Positions 7,879-15,814 of a DNA stretch of 64,000 nt are shown in pieces. Location of the stretch: positions 62,001 to 126,000 of IMG/VR virus record IMGVR_UViG_3300046004_000591. One strand, written 5' to 3'. The stretch is from a virus. The stretch's first letter is position 1. Every line of letters begins with the position of its first letter. Position numbers and translations under genes: made by a program. The notes under the pieces were generated by a model. That model worked only from the letters and a program-made list of their open reading frames with translations, ran no database searches and was not told the origin of the DNA.

Positions 7879-8333
7879 AAGAATTTCAATGTCCAACAAT
7901 TTACACAAAATCTGAAGAAATTCCATCAATCTTTATTGCTGGTGGTATCACAAATTGTTCTGATTGGCAATCTGAAATCATTCAACTGTTTGATGATTAT
8001 GATGTCGATCTATTGAATCCAAGACGTTCCAATTTTGATGTATCTAATCCTGATATGTCGAAAGAACAAATTGAATGGGAATATAACCATTTACATTTAG
8101 CAGATGCAGTATTATTCTATTTTGCTCCTGAGACAATGTGTCCAATTACATTGTATGAATTAGGAGTCCATGCAGGTTCAAATAAACAAATCTTTGTTAC
8201 ATGTCATCCTGATTACCAACGTAGAAACGATGTTATCATCCAATTAGGATTGATTCGTCCAGAAGTTGTTGTACATGATAATTTACAAGATATGGTGAAT
8301 GAAATTGTTAGTGGAGGATTTGATTATGAATAG
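7875..8333 (+). CDS. Nucleoside 2-deoxyribosyltransferase-like protein A
   Basis: A 152-aa Rossmann-like protein. FIAGGIT near residue 20, LLNPRR near 46-51, ADAVLFYF (76-83) and ITLYELG (91-97, with the likely nucleophile Glu95) match the nucleoside 2-deoxyribosyltransferase superfamily (PF15891-type), which cleaves or swaps the base of a nucleoside or nucleotide. In phages, members may act in nucleotide salvage or on NAD-like signals. ATG 7875 is chosen for the ATGA overlap; an in-frame ATG at 7863 has a poorer site. A second family member is at 8874. Confidence 0.75.
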   Translation: MKEFQCPTIYTKSEEIPSIFIAGGITNCSDWQSEIIQLFDDYDVDLLNPRRSNFDVSNPDMSKEQIEWEYNHLHLADAVLFYFAPETMCPITLYELGVHAGSNKQIFVTCHPDYQRRNDVIIQLGLIRPEVVVHDNLQDMVNEIVSGGFDYE

Positions 8334-8877
8334 ATTGTTTAATTTCTTTAAGAAGCAAACTGATGATTCTAAAACAGGATTGATTGAGTTCTTTGTATCC
8401 AATCATGGATTGTACGTTTATACCACAAGAGAACATATTGTAGTTGAGTCGCGCACTAGATTGTGGTCTGATGATGGTCCAAATAGAAATCACATTCGAC
8501 CAGATAAAATTGACACTCTAATTGAATCATTAGACAAAGCATTAAAAGTGTATAACAATAATGTTCATGTATATAAAGAATTGAAATGTTTGGAATTAAA
8601 ACAAGAATTATATACATTACAAGGATACACTCAACCAGAAATTGTACCACCAAAACTTGAAGCGTTTTATGAAGATAAGATTAGACCATTTGTTAAAGTA
8701 GTTAAATCTGGAATTGAAATCTATCAAACTCAACCAATGTTATTACCACCAAAAAGTATTGAATGGTTAAAGGAACAATTCGTTGATGCCAAATTTGCTT
8801 GGGAAGTCAATGATGAAATTTACAGAAAACGACGCATCAAACAAATCAATAAAGAATTAGAGGAATTACAATCATGA
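8326..8877 (+). CDS. Hypothetical protein between the two deoxyribosyltransferase-like genes
   Basis: A 183-aa charged, mostly helical protein. GTGGAGG at 8311-8317 selects ATG 8326. It overlaps the preceding gene by 8 nt and the next by 4 nt, so it is co-expressed with both. The C-terminal third is a predicted coiled coil (RKRRIKQINKELEELQS). No family is recognised. Confidence 0.6.
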   Translation: MNRLFNFFKKQTDDSKTGLIEFFVSNHGLYVYTTREHIVVESRTRLWSDDGPNRNHIRPDKIDTLIESLDKALKVYNNNVHVYKELKCLELKQELYTLQGYTQPEIVPPKLEAFYEDKIRPFVKVVKSGIEIYQTQPMLLPPKSIEWLKEQFVDAKFAWEVNDEIYRKRRIKQINKELEELQS

Positions 8878-9293
8878 AAGTGTTTTTAGGCGGTACATGT
8901 AACAAAACAACGTGGAGAGAAGAACTCATTCCATTATTACGAATTGATTATTTTAATCCTGTTGTAAAAGACTGGACGCCAGAATGTCAAGAAATTGAAA
9001 AACAACAGAAAGAATTATGTGATATTCATTTATATTGTATTACAAAGGAAATGACTGGAGTATTCTCAATCGCAGAAATGGTTGATTCTGTTCATATGAA
9101 TAAACAAACGATTGTATGTATTGTTCCTGATGGATTTGATGAATTCCAATTAAGAAGTTTATCTGCGGTTGTTGATTTAATCAATACAAGAGGTGGATTA
9201 GCTGTTGTACAATCAGATTATCTTGTTTATTGTTCCGAAACGGTGAATTCATTTAACACTAGAATTCATCAATACGCAGAAAGAATGAATTAA
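8874..9293 (+). CDS. Nucleoside 2-deoxyribosyltransferase-like protein B
   Basis: A 139-aa second member of the fold. VFLGGTCNKTTWR at the N-terminus, DYFNPVVKDW (25-34), the IHLYCIT strand and FSIAEMVDS (64-72, likely catalytic Glu68) follow the same order as protein A, with about the same length. It is diverged from A, so it is not a recent duplicate. Substrate unknown; a nucleotide or NAD-related ribosyl bond is plausible. Confidence 0.7.
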   Translation: MKVFLGGTCNKTTWREELIPLLRIDYFNPVVKDWTPECQEIEKQQKELCDIHLYCITKEMTGVFSIAEMVDSVHMNKQTIVCIVPDGFDEFQLRSLSAVVDLINTRGGLAVVQSDYLVYCSETVNSFNTRIHQYAERMN

Positions 9294-9302
9294 AAATAAA
9301 TC

Positions 9303-9333
9303 TTTCGAAACATCGAAAATCCCTTATAATAGA
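9303..9333 (+). promoter_or_regulatory. Phage promoter, TTTCGA-N16-TATAATAGA class
   Basis: TTTCGA 9303-9308, 16-nt spacer, TATAAT 9325-9330, then AGA. It lies in the gap between the 8874 gene and the 9375 gene. Confidence 0.75.
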
Positions 9334-9374
9334 TTTCAACATTAAATTTTAATCTTTTATAAGGGTGGTGTATC

Positions 9375-9767
9375 ATGGCAACTAATTCTACAATCTCTGT
9401 TAAATTACAAGATGGTTCTATTTCGCAAGTGTTCTGTCATTGGGATGGCGATTTAACAACAAATGGTAAAATCTTGTTTGAACGTTATGACAATCAAACA
9501 ATTGTTGAAGAATTGATTTCAAAAGGTAATCTTTCATCATTAGGTAAAACTATTGATGAATCTGAATTCAGAACAAGAGATATGGGCGATTCATGGTTCT
9601 TAAACAAACCAAATCATTTTGATTCAATTGAATCTTACAAACAATTCATGATTTCCAATGGACAACAATTCAATTATTTGTTTGATGGTGATGAATGGAA
9701 AGTTTCAGAACGTTCATCTTGTTTTTCGTATCTAAGTGTCGCATTGTTATTTGCTGATTTACTATAG
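9375..9767 (+). CDS. Conserved phage protein of the CHWDG type
   Basis: A 130-aa protein starting MATNSTISVKLQDGS, followed by VFCHWDGDLTTNGKIL and, near the end, NYLFDGDEWKVS. This combination is widespread in phages of many hosts; the biochemical role is not known to me. AAGGGTGGTGTATC precedes the ATG. It is the first gene after the 9303 promoter. Confidence 0.75.
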   Translation: MATNSTISVKLQDGSISQVFCHWDGDLTTNGKILFERYDNQTIVEELISKGNLSSLGKTIDESEFRTRDMGDSWFLNKPNHFDSIESYKQFMISNGQQFNYLFDGDEWKVSERSSCFSYLSVALLFADLL

Positions 9768-9776
9768 GAGTATAAC

Positions 9777-10190
9777 ATGAAAATGAAAGCATATCAATCA
9801 GAAACTGGGTATTCTGTTTATAATTCTGATGGTTCTCGATTTAAAAGATTTGAACATGTACATAATCCTGATATAATTGCTTGGATGGATTTCTTTAAAT
9901 CAAACGGTCTTGAATTGATTTCAATAATCAGAAACGAGGAATATGATTATTTTGAAATTATTGTAATCAAACGTTTTGAGATAACAGAGTATATCACGAG
10001 ACCGGTGGAATTCTTCAATTTGATAAAAGAAGATGAAGATTTTCCTTCAATTAAATTTGAAGAATTTTTGAGACAATTTGTTTCTATTCATACTTCAGCA
10101 TTGAAACTTGAAAACAATTACAAAGCAGAACTAATCAACAAACAATTTAAGAATGTTGGCTGGTTCACAGAAGGATTCAAACCAAAATAA
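9777..10190 (+). CDS. Hypothetical protein
   Basis: A 137-aa acidic and aromatic protein starting MKMKAYQSETGYSVYNSDGS. The N-terminus resembles small phage proteins that read as a beta sheet with the Y-S-V-Y pattern (see also 35609). TAGGAG precedes it. The gene is closed by the terminator at 10195. Confidence 0.6.
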   Translation: MKMKAYQSETGYSVYNSDGSRFKRFEHVHNPDIIAWMDFFKSNGLELISIIRNEEYDYFEIIVIKRFEITEYITRPVEFFNLIKEDEDFPSIKFEEFLRQFVSIHTSALKLENNYKAELINKQFKNVGWFTEGFKPK

Positions 10191-10194
10191 ACAA

Positions 10195-10231
10195 AACCCG
10201 ATAGAGCGAAAATCTCTATCGGGTTTCTTTT
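10195..10231 (+). terminator. Rho-independent terminator
   Basis: A 12-bp stem (10195-10206 with 10214-10225, core CCCGATAGAG/CTCTATCGGG) with a short A-rich loop, then TTTCTTTTT. Confidence 0.85.
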
Positions 10232-10243
10232 TGAGTAAAGAAA

Positions 10244-10429
10244 ATGTATTACAAAGAATTGACCGTATTATTGTTAATGATATTAACATCAGAAATATCA
10301 ACAAGTTATTATGTTGATATATACGATAAAATGAGACAACAAATCCATTATATAAAGGAACAACAATGTCTTAGGATTATCGGTAAGCAATGTCCTGAAG
10401 AAAACGATTCATTAGAAATACAAAAATAA
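10244..10429 (+). CDS. Small exported or membrane protein
   Basis: A 61-aa protein with a hydrophobic N-terminus (about residues 6-22) and two cysteines (QQCLRIIGKQC) in the hydrophilic part. The ribosome site is weak, so expression is uncertain. It sits alone between a terminator and the next promoter. Confidence 0.4.
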   Translation: MYYKELTVLLLMILTSEISTSYYVDIYDKMRQQIHYIKEQQCLRIIGKQCPEENDSLEIQK

Positions 10430-10432
10430 TTC

Positions 10433-10463
10433 TTTCGATGAATCTAAAAAACATTATAATAGA
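10433..10463 (+). promoter_or_regulatory. Phage promoter, TTTCGA-N16-TATAATAGA class
   Basis: TTTCGA 10433-10438, 16 nt, TATAAT 10455-10460, AGA. It probably drives the long run of overlapping genes from 10506 to 13982. Confidence 0.75.
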
Positions 10464-10505
10464 TTTCAGATAAGAAGTTACCATTTAAAATTTTAGGAGA
10501 GTATC

Positions 10506-10802
10506 ATGAGCATCACAACTGACGTTAAATCAAAATTGTTACCAGAATTGGTTAAATCAGGATTCATTGTTGTATCTGATTTGGGTGAAGAATTAAAAGT
10601 CGTCTTCCCTGAAACAAATGTTAAAACAAGAATCGAATCAATATGTTCAAAAATGAAATACAAAATGGATGAAGATGACGAAACTGGAGATTTGTTGTTG
10701 AGTTTCTGTAAAATTGTAAAACATCTTGGTGATGAAATTTACACCCAAATTAGTTTCAATGAAGAATTTCAGACAATTGAAATTTACACAGAATTGGTTT
10801 AA
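10506..10802 (+). CDS. Hypothetical protein
   Basis: A 98-aa acidic protein, first gene of the 10433 transcript, with TAGGAGAGTATC before the ATG. It has an alpha/beta pattern with a C-terminal FQTIEIYTELV strand. No family is recognised. Confidence 0.65.
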   Translation: MSITTDVKSKLLPELVKSGFIVVSDLGEELKVVFPETNVKTRIESICSKMKYKMDEDDETGDLLLSFCKIVKHLGDEIYTQISFNEEFQTIEIYTELV

Positions 10803-10815
10803 TGGAGGTTGTGTC

Positions 10816-11055
10816 ATGTATGATTCTAAAGGTCAATTAAAACAAGTGTATCGTTGTAAAGATAGTTTCGTGGATTCTGAATTAAAGATTGTCTCATTGT
10901 TTATTGAACATCGTAAATTGGTGTCATTAAACGAATCATTTGGTAATCTTTATTCATTGGAAATCGATACATGTATCATTGTGTTCACAGGATTTGATGG
11001 ATATGGAATAGATACATTGATTGAAAAATTAACAAAACAATTAGCGAGAGGTTAA
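10816..11055 (+). CDS. Hypothetical protein
   Basis: A 79-aa protein. ATG 10816 is selected by TGGAGG at 10803-10808; a longer open frame upstream lies inside the previous gene. It is followed 1 nt after its stop by the next gene. No domain is recognised. Confidence 0.6.
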   Translation: MYDSKGQLKQVYRCKDSFVDSELKIVSLFIEHRKLVSLNESFGNLYSLEIDTCIIVFTGFDGYGIDTLIEKLTKQLARG

Positions 11056-11056
11056 A

Positions 11057-11335
11057 ATGAATCATGAATTAGCAAAAGAAATGTTGTTTAAACGATTCAA
11101 CAAACAAATCAAAGAAGTTGTATTACATTTTAACAATCAACTGAATTACATTGTATTAGATAATGATATTTGCGTTAAAATTGATACATGGAACGACAAA
11201 TTCATTATCGAAGCGTTTGAAGAAGAACAAGGATTAACAATTTGGTCATCAAGTTGTCATATCAATGAATTGGATTCATTCGATCCAGCACAAGAAAAAC
11301 GAGAATTCTTTTTGACAGAAGGATGGGAATTATGA
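11057..11335 (+). CDS. Hypothetical protein
   Basis: A 92-aa acidic protein with a beta-rich middle (YIVLDNDICVKIDTW). It is coupled to the next gene by an ATGA overlap. The function is unknown. Confidence 0.6.
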   Translation: MNHELAKEMLFKRFNKQIKEVVLHFNNQLNYIVLDNDICVKIDTWNDKFIIEAFEEEQGLTIWSSSCHINELDSFDPAQEKREFFLTEGWEL

Positions 11336-11730
11336 TTATTGAGAACTTTAGAACAAGCGATGATAAATTTAGATTATCTGAAATCTTTAACAGAATGGAT
11401 AATGGTAAATTCATTGTTGATACAGATTTAATCGTGGATAAACAAGTTGTTCGGAATGTATTAGATGGATTACCATTCGGTGGTGTTGTCTGGTGTGTCG
11501 AAGATATTATGGGAAACAAACATATTCTATTCAAACAGATGTATTTTAATTGTCTAAGAGAATTCTATAAAAATGAATTGAAACTTGGATGTGATGTTTG
11601 CTATGATAGTATTACTCCATTATTACAATCAAGATTCGACGATACAACATTTACATTCAGAACAATCTGGCATCATCCTGAATTAGATATTTCTGAAATC
11701 AAACATAAAATTGAAATGAATGGTGGATAA
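11332..11730 (+). CDS. Hypothetical protein, weak DUF262-like N-terminus
   Basis: A 132-aa protein starting at ATG 11332 (ATGA overlap). The stretch NGKFIVDTDLIVDKQ followed by VLDGLPFGGVVWCVED loosely recalls the ParB/DUF262-type pattern of a conserved first strand and a GxP loop, but the catalytic signature is not present, so I do not assign it. Confidence 0.55.
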   Translation: MIIENFRTSDDKFRLSEIFNRMDNGKFIVDTDLIVDKQVVRNVLDGLPFGGVVWCVEDIMGNKHILFKQMYFNCLREFYKNELKLGCDVCYDSITPLLQSRFDDTTFTFRTIWHHPELDISEIKHKIEMNGG

Positions 11731-11731
11731 A

Positions 11732-11947
11732 ATGAATTTAAAAGGTAAATTTGCTACATACATCATAAGCAAATACAATAAACCAGAAATTGTTTTAATT
11801 GTATCTGACGTATTTGTCGTCAATAATATGGCAAAATTAGCTGTTGTTGATAAAGAAGGTGTATTATCCCAAGCAGATATACGTGATCTCAAATTACATA
11901 CAGATGACAATTTTTTAAAAGGATTCGAAACTCATGAAAATAATTAA
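11732..11947 (+). CDS. Hypothetical protein
   Basis: A 71-aa small beta-rich protein. ATG 11732 fits GGTGGAT at 11722-11728. Its end overlaps the start of the P-loop gene by 14 nt. It is possibly an SH3-like or OB-like fold by pattern, but unproven. Confidence 0.55.
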   Translation: MNLKGKFATYIISKYNKPEIVLIVSDVFVVNNMAKLAVVDKEGVLSQADIRDLKLHTDDNFLKGFETHENN

Positions 11948-12485
11948 TTTATACGGTGGTCCAGGTACAGGTAAATCAACTACGGCTGCTGGTCTATTCT
12001 ATCGGATGAAATCAAAAGGATACAAAGTTGAACTTGTATCTGAATACGCAAAAGATTTGACTTACGACAAACGTCATAACATTCTTAAAAATAATCAAGA
12101 ATACGTCTTTGCCAAACAATTATCTAAAATCAGAAGACTCAAAGACCAAGTCGATTATGTAATTACAGATTCACCATTGTTGATGCAATTGAATTATATC
12201 TCAGAAGATTATGATTTGCCAATTCTGAAAGAATTGATTAAAGATGCACATGATTTGTTTTATAATACAGAAATCTTCTTGAAACGAGATTTAGAACATC
12301 ATGGGTTCCAAGAATATGGTAGAAATCAAACAGTTGAAGAAGCAATGTTGATTGACGACAATATTCATTCTTTGTTATTGAAATCTGAGTTATCGTTTCA
12401 TTCAATTATAGTTTCTTCAAAAACAGTTGATTCAATTTTAGAGATTATTGAATCAGACCATAAGGTAACAAATTATGAAAGATAA
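11934..12485 (+). CDS. P-loop ATPase/kinase of the NadR-like AAA_28 type
   Basis: A 183-aa protein with Walker A GGPGTGKST (residues 8-16, Lys14) at the extreme N-terminus, EYAKD near 38-42, and VITDSPLL near 78-85 as the Walker-B-like DSP of nucleoside-kinase-related P-loop proteins. This layout matches the AAA_28 family that includes the ribosylnicotinamide-kinase domain of NadR. A nucleoside or nicotinamide-riboside kinase role would fit the NAD theme of the window, but the substrate cannot be read from sequence. The start overlaps the upstream gene. Confidence 0.75.
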   Translation: MKIINLYGGPGTGKSTTAAGLFYRMKSKGYKVELVSEYAKDLTYDKRHNILKNNQEYVFAKQLSKIRRLKDQVDYVITDSPLLMQLNYISEDYDLPILKELIKDAHDLFYNTEIFLKRDLEHHGFQEYGRNQTVEEAMLIDDNIHSLLLKSELSFHSIIVSSKTVDSILEIIESDHKVTNYER

Positions 12486-12720
12486 CAGAACATTACTTGA
12501 AATCTTAAAACACCCAACTGACGATGACATTATCCATTATGATATTGCTTCTGGCACAGCATATTTCGATAATAACATTATGTCTGTATCGCCATGGGTT
12601 GGTGAATCATATTGGGCTGTTTATAATGACGATTCAGAAGAATGGGATACATTCGCTACGGTGGATGAACTATGTCAACATATTGAAGGAAATAAAAATG
12701 TATTCAATTACATCAAATGA
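12475..12720 (+). CDS. Hypothetical protein
   Basis: An 81-aa acidic protein starting inside the end of the P-loop gene (11-nt overlap), with AAGGTAACAAATT before the ATG. It contains SPWVGESYWAVYND and a VDELCQHIEG helix. No family is recognised. Confidence 0.6.
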   Translation: MKDNRTLLEILKHPTDDDIIHYDIASGTAYFDNNIMSVSPWVGESYWAVYNDDSEEWDTFATVDELCQHIEGNKNVFNYIK

Positions 12721-13081
12721 TTTTATCTTAACTGATGACACCAAAACAAGAATGACTAAAGATATCCAACGACATATCCAGTCTGAGACTGCTCTGGTTA
12801 TCTTCGGGGATTCTGATGAATCGTTTATCTACGGTAATACTGCTTGTGGTCGAATCACTCGGATTGAAAATAGAGAAGATGGATTGTATTTTGATTTTAC
12901 ATTCAATACAAATGATGCCGGTAAATTTCTACAAGAGTTGATGAATAAACAAACTCTTGATTTTAATGTAGTGATGATGGGAGATATTCTAAATCAATCA
13001 TCAGGAAGACCATATGAAATCAATTACAAAGTATTTGTCTGTATAAGCCCTAACTTAACTGGGGTGGATTACAATGTTTAA
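12698..13081 (+). CDS. Tandem paralogue 1, unknown function
   Basis: A 127-aa protein. ATG 12698 is selected by GAAGGA at 12685-12690. It shares with the next gene the order FILTDD, a DESF-like turn, a GRITRI-like strand, EDGLYFDF and a C-terminal NLTG, so the two are old tandem duplicates. It overlaps both neighbours. Function unknown. Confidence 0.65.
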   Translation: MYSITSNDFILTDDTKTRMTKDIQRHIQSETALVIFGDSDESFIYGNTACGRITRIENREDGLYFDFTFNTNDAGKFLQELMNKQTLDFNVVMMGDILNQSSGRPYEINYKVFVCISPNLTGVDYNV

Positions 13082-13463
13082 AGTAGTTTCAAATCAATAC
13101 GTATTAACAGATGATATTATTCAACAAATGCATGAACAAATTCATGTAATCTTAAAGGAACATGGAGATACATACATTGTATTCGATGATGATGAATCAT
13201 CAGTTTCAATCAGAATTGATAGAATTGTTGGTAGAGTCACCAATGCCAAATTATTAGATGATGGATTGTATATCGATGTTGTTCCGTTGAACGCAACATT
13301 TGGCGATTCATTTAGAAATATGCTTACCGAAAATCCATCGATTAAATTCAATCCTTGTTTGATTGGAAATATCGCACCAAATCAAGATAAACCTCCATAT
13401 CATTTCAATTTTCAACATTTAATGAATTTCATTCCGAATATAACGGGGACATCTAATGATTAA
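13074..13463 (+). CDS. Tandem paralogue 2, unknown function
   Basis: A 129-aa homologue of the preceding product (YVLTDD, DDDESS, IVGRVTNAK, DDGLYIDV, NITG at matching positions). It starts 8 nt before the end of its twin. Both are probably small beta-rich proteins; no family is recognised. Confidence 0.65.
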   Translation: MFKVVSNQYVLTDDIIQQMHEQIHVILKEHGDTYIVFDDDESSVSIRIDRIVGRVTNAKLLDDGLYIDVVPLNATFGDSFRNMLTENPSIKFNPCLIGNIAPNQDKPPYHFNFQHLMNFIPNITGTSND

Positions 13464-13644
13464 ATTTATTTTATTGTTATCGTTGTTGATATTAACGGGT
13501 TGTAATAATGATGCATTATACAGGGCAAAGATTATTGAAAAGATGACGCCGGAACGGATTAAAGAAGCATTGTTGATTTGTTCATACAATTTATATATTT
13601 GCGAATGCACTATTTTAGATTACGGTAAAAGAAATGAAAGTTGA
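13456..13644 (+). CDS. Small lipoprotein
   Basis: A 62-aa protein with a textbook lipobox: MIKFILLLSLLILTGC, with lipidation expected at Cys16. The mature part is about 46 residues and has three more cysteines. It would be anchored in the inner or outer membrane of a Gram-negative host, a possible superinfection-exclusion or lysis factor. It overlaps the upstream gene by 8 nt. Confidence 0.7.
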   Translation: MIKFILLLSLLILTGCNNDALYRAKIIEKMTPERIKEALLICSYNLYICECTILDYGKRNES

Positions 13645-13819
13645 TGTATGTTTAGATGTTATCAAGAAGAATGATACCGTGGTAGTTGAATTGGAAGGAA
13701 CTGAGATTTCTGTATATGGAATTGATGAATCCAAATCGATTTATCTAGTTGATGGAGCAGACATAACCGATTCTTATATAATGTTACATTATATACATGA
13801 GGTGTTCGAAAATGAATAG
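13634..13819 (+). CDS. Hypothetical small protein
   Basis: A 61-aa acidic protein with a beta-strand pattern (VDVCLDVIKKNDTVVVELEG). It overlaps the lipoprotein gene by 11 nt and the following gene by 8 nt. Function unknown. Confidence 0.55.
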   Translation: MKVDVCLDVIKKNDTVVVELEGTEISVYGIDESKSIYLVDGADITDSYIMLHYIHEVFENE

Positions 13820-13982
13820 AGTATTATACAATGACATGAAATCCGAATTAGAATTTTATGATGAAGATAACAATCTGTTCTATTTCAGTACAACGTATCT
13901 ATTGGATAAAGCAATTGGTGAATTAACAGATGATGAATATGTACAATTCGTCCAATTATTGACCAAGTTCAAATTAGAATAA
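13812..13982 (+). CDS. Hypothetical small protein
   Basis: A 56-aa protein. ATG 13812 is preferred over the in-frame ATG 13797 because GAGGTG lies about 8 nt before it. It is acidic, ends QLLTKFKLE, and is the last gene before the terminator at 13987. Confidence 0.55.
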   Translation: MNRVLYNDMKSELEFYDEDNNLFYFSTTYLLDKAIGELTDDEYVQFVQLLTKFKLE

Positions 13983-13986
13983 TCAA

Positions 13987-14020
13987 AAACCTCAGTTCTT
14001 AGGAATTGGGGTTTCTTTTT
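13987..14020 (+). terminator. Rho-independent terminator
   Basis: A 12-bp stem with two wobble pairs (13987-13998 with 14003-14014) and a 4-nt loop, followed by TTTCTTTTT. It ends the 10506-13982 operon. Confidence 0.8.
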
Positions 14021-14044
14021 GTTTAAAATTTAATAAGATTTTTC

Positions 14045-14075
14045 TTTCGATGATAAGAAAAATCATTATAATAGA
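14045..14075 (+). promoter_or_regulatory. Phage promoter, TTTCGA-N16-TATAATAGA class
   Basis: TTTCGA 14045-14050, 16 nt, TATAAT 14067-14072, AGA. It drives the TerD genes through a conserved leader hairpin. Confidence 0.75.
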
Positions 14076-14078
14076 TTT

Positions 14079-14103
14079 CAAGTTGGAAGAATCCAATGAA
14101 CTT
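14079..14103 (+). promoter_or_regulatory. Conserved 5' leader element with small hairpin
   Basis: A 25-nt leader directly after the promoter, containing TTGGA-AGAA-TCCAA (a 5-bp stem with a GNRA-like loop) followed by TGAACTT. The same 25 bases occur at 30696 and 58761, each time just after a promoter of the same class. Confidence 0.55.
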
Positions 14104-14138
14104 AAATCAATCTAAATCAATTACAAAGGTGGTATAAA

Positions 14139-14438
14139 ATGAACGCATCAAAATTAAACAAAAACAAAGTTCTTGAAATGATTATCAAAGAAGACAACAG
14201 ACATCAAGCTCATCCAATTAAAGAATTGCTTGAAAGAGCTTCTTCAGTCAACAAATCATTCACAGTTAAACTTGAAGTTTCTGAAGATGGATGTAATTGG
14301 ACAAATGCTTTGATTGTTTTCAAGAACACACAAGTTTCACCTTATCTACCAAAAACTAGAATGATGTCAATCGGTATTGTGAATGATACTGAATGCGAAT
14401 TTACATTCAACATGACGTCTGTTTTATCAAAATTTTAA
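14139..14438 (+). CDS. Hypothetical protein
   Basis: A 99-aa basic protein, first gene after the 14045 promoter and leader. The sequence reads as a short helix-rich N-terminus and a beta-rich second half (VKLEVSEDGCNWTNALIVF). AAGGTGGTATAAA precedes the ATG. No family is recognised. Confidence 0.6.
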   Translation: MNASKLNKNKVLEMIIKEDNRHQAHPIKELLERASSVNKSFTVKLEVSEDGCNWTNALIVFKNTQVSPYLPKTRMMSIGIVNDTECEFTFNMTSVLSKF

Positions 14439-14455
14439 ATCCGGAGAATCCGAAC

Positions 14456-15130
14456 ATGAGTATTTTTAATACAATTAGAAATGTTATCGATAACATTGAA
14501 ACATCTGTTGAAGCAACAAAAGCTGCTCTACAGGAAAAACAGAAACAACAAGTTCAACCAAAATTGACATTGGTTAAAGGACAACGTATTACATTAGAAA
14601 AAGATGGAAAATCTTTAACCAATATCTGCGTTGGCGTGAATTGGGGTATGATTGGAAGAACAGCTGTTGATTTAGATGTAAGTTGTATTACATTTAAAAA
14701 CAAAGTGAAAGATGAACTAATCTATTTTGGTAATCTAAGAGGTAAAGGAATTACACATTCTGGTGATGATTTAGTTGGTGATTCAAACGGAGATGATGGA
14801 TTAGATAATGAAATCATCTCAATTAAATTAAACGAATTGAAACCAGATGTTGACCAAATCTTTGTTGTATTGAATTCTTACAGAGGTCAAAAATTCAATG
14901 ACATTCCTTTTGCGTCAATTAGAATCTATGAAGGAACACCGTCTAGAGTAGATTTCGTTCTTGCCGGTTATAACATCTCTAAAGACGATACATTTAAAAA
15001 TAAAGTTTCAATGATTCTTGGTAAATTGTATAAACATAACAATGAATGGAAATTCAACGCAATCGGTGACTCAACCAACGATGTAACATTAAACGACATC
15101 GTATCAACAATTTCAAAATCTTATCTATAG
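14456..15130 (+). CDS. TerD-domain protein 1
   Basis: A 224-aa protein: a helical N-terminal extension of about 35 residues, then a TerD domain. Recognisable features are VKGQRITLEK, CVGVNWG, the Ca2+-binding DLDVSC strand, HSGDDLVGDSNGDDG and a final YKHNNEWKFNAIG. TerD proteins bind calcium and belong to stress and phage-resistance modules; in phages their role is unclear, possibly protecting against host defence or envelope stress. ATG 14456 is set by CCGGAGAATCC. It is followed by a second TerD gene. Confidence 0.85.
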   Translation: MSIFNTIRNVIDNIETSVEATKAALQEKQKQQVQPKLTLVKGQRITLEKDGKSLTNICVGVNWGMIGRTAVDLDVSCITFKNKVKDELIYFGNLRGKGITHSGDDLVGDSNGDDGLDNEIISIKLNELKPDVDQIFVVLNSYRGQKFNDIPFASIRIYEGTPSRVDFVLAGYNISKDDTFKNKVSMILGKLYKHNNEWKFNAIGDSTNDVTLNDIVSTISKSYL

Positions 15131-15139
15131 GAATATATC

Positions 15140-15715
15140 ATGACATCTTTAACATTAACAAAAGGTAACAACTTATCTTTAACAAAAATCGATCCATCAT
15201 TAACCAATATCGTTGTTGGATTAGGTTGGGATGCCAGAACAACTGATGGGGCTCCGTTTGATTTGGATGCGTCGGCTTTCTTATTGACAAATGGTAAGAC
15301 GCGTTCTGACTCGGATTTTATCTTCTATAATCAATTGAAATCAGTTGATGGTTCAACAGAACATCTTGGCGATAATCTAACGGGTTCTGGTGACGGAGAT
15401 GATGAACAAATTGTAATCAAATTGAATCTCGCACATAAAGATGTTGATAAATTTAGTATTACTGTTACAATCCATGAAGCAGAACAACGTCGTCAGAACT
15501 TCGGTCAAGTCAATAATGCGTATATTCGATTGATTAACCAAGACACTGGCGTTGAAATCTTACGTTATGATTTAACGGAAGGTGCGTCGTCTGAGACTGC
15601 CATGATTTTTGGCGAAGTTTATCGATACAATAATGAATGGAAATTCAAAGCAGTTGGTCAAGGATATTCTGGTGGATTGAAAGCGTTGGCTAATCAATTT
15701 GGTATCTATATCTAA
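15140..15715 (+). CDS. terD: TerD-domain protein 2
   Basis: A 191-aa canonical-length TerD protein. It shows [18 protein letters not shown], the metal-binding [38 protein letters not shown], a [14 protein letters not shown] strand and [15 protein letters not shown]. These are the standard landmarks of the family and the Asp residues for two Ca2+ sites are intact. Its G+C looks slightly higher than that of the neighbours. It ends before a terminator and is probably co-transcribed with TerD protein 1. Confidence 0.9.
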   Translation: MTSLTLTKGNNLSLTKIDPSLTNIVVGLGWDARTTDGAPFDLDASAFLLTNGKTRSDSDFIFYNQLKSVDGSTEHLGDNLTGSGDGDDEQIVIKLNLAHKDVDKFSITVTIHEAEQRRQNFGQVNNAYIRLINQDTGVEILRYDLTEGASSETAMIFGEVYRYNNEWKFKAVGQGYSGGLKALANQFGIYI

Positions 15716-15720
15716 TATGA

Positions 15721-15760
15721 ATGGAATCTAGGATTATGTCTTAGATTCCATTTTCTTTTT
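15721..15760 (+). terminator. Rho-independent terminator
   Basis: ATGGAATCTA (15721-15730) pairs with TAGATTCCAT (15742-15751), then TTTCTTTTT. A TATAAT at 15773-15778 with no convincing -35 could start the next transcript. Confidence 0.8.
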
Positions 15761-15814
15761 ACAGAATTACATTATAATTACCTTGCTGTTTAATTTTACA
15801 TTATAGGAACATAT

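Noticed and set aside
12524-12697. N-terminal extension of the 12698 protein
   Set aside because: The extended frame overlaps a whole gene in another frame and lacks a ribosome site, whereas ATG 12698 has GAAGGA at good spacing and matches the start of its paralogue.
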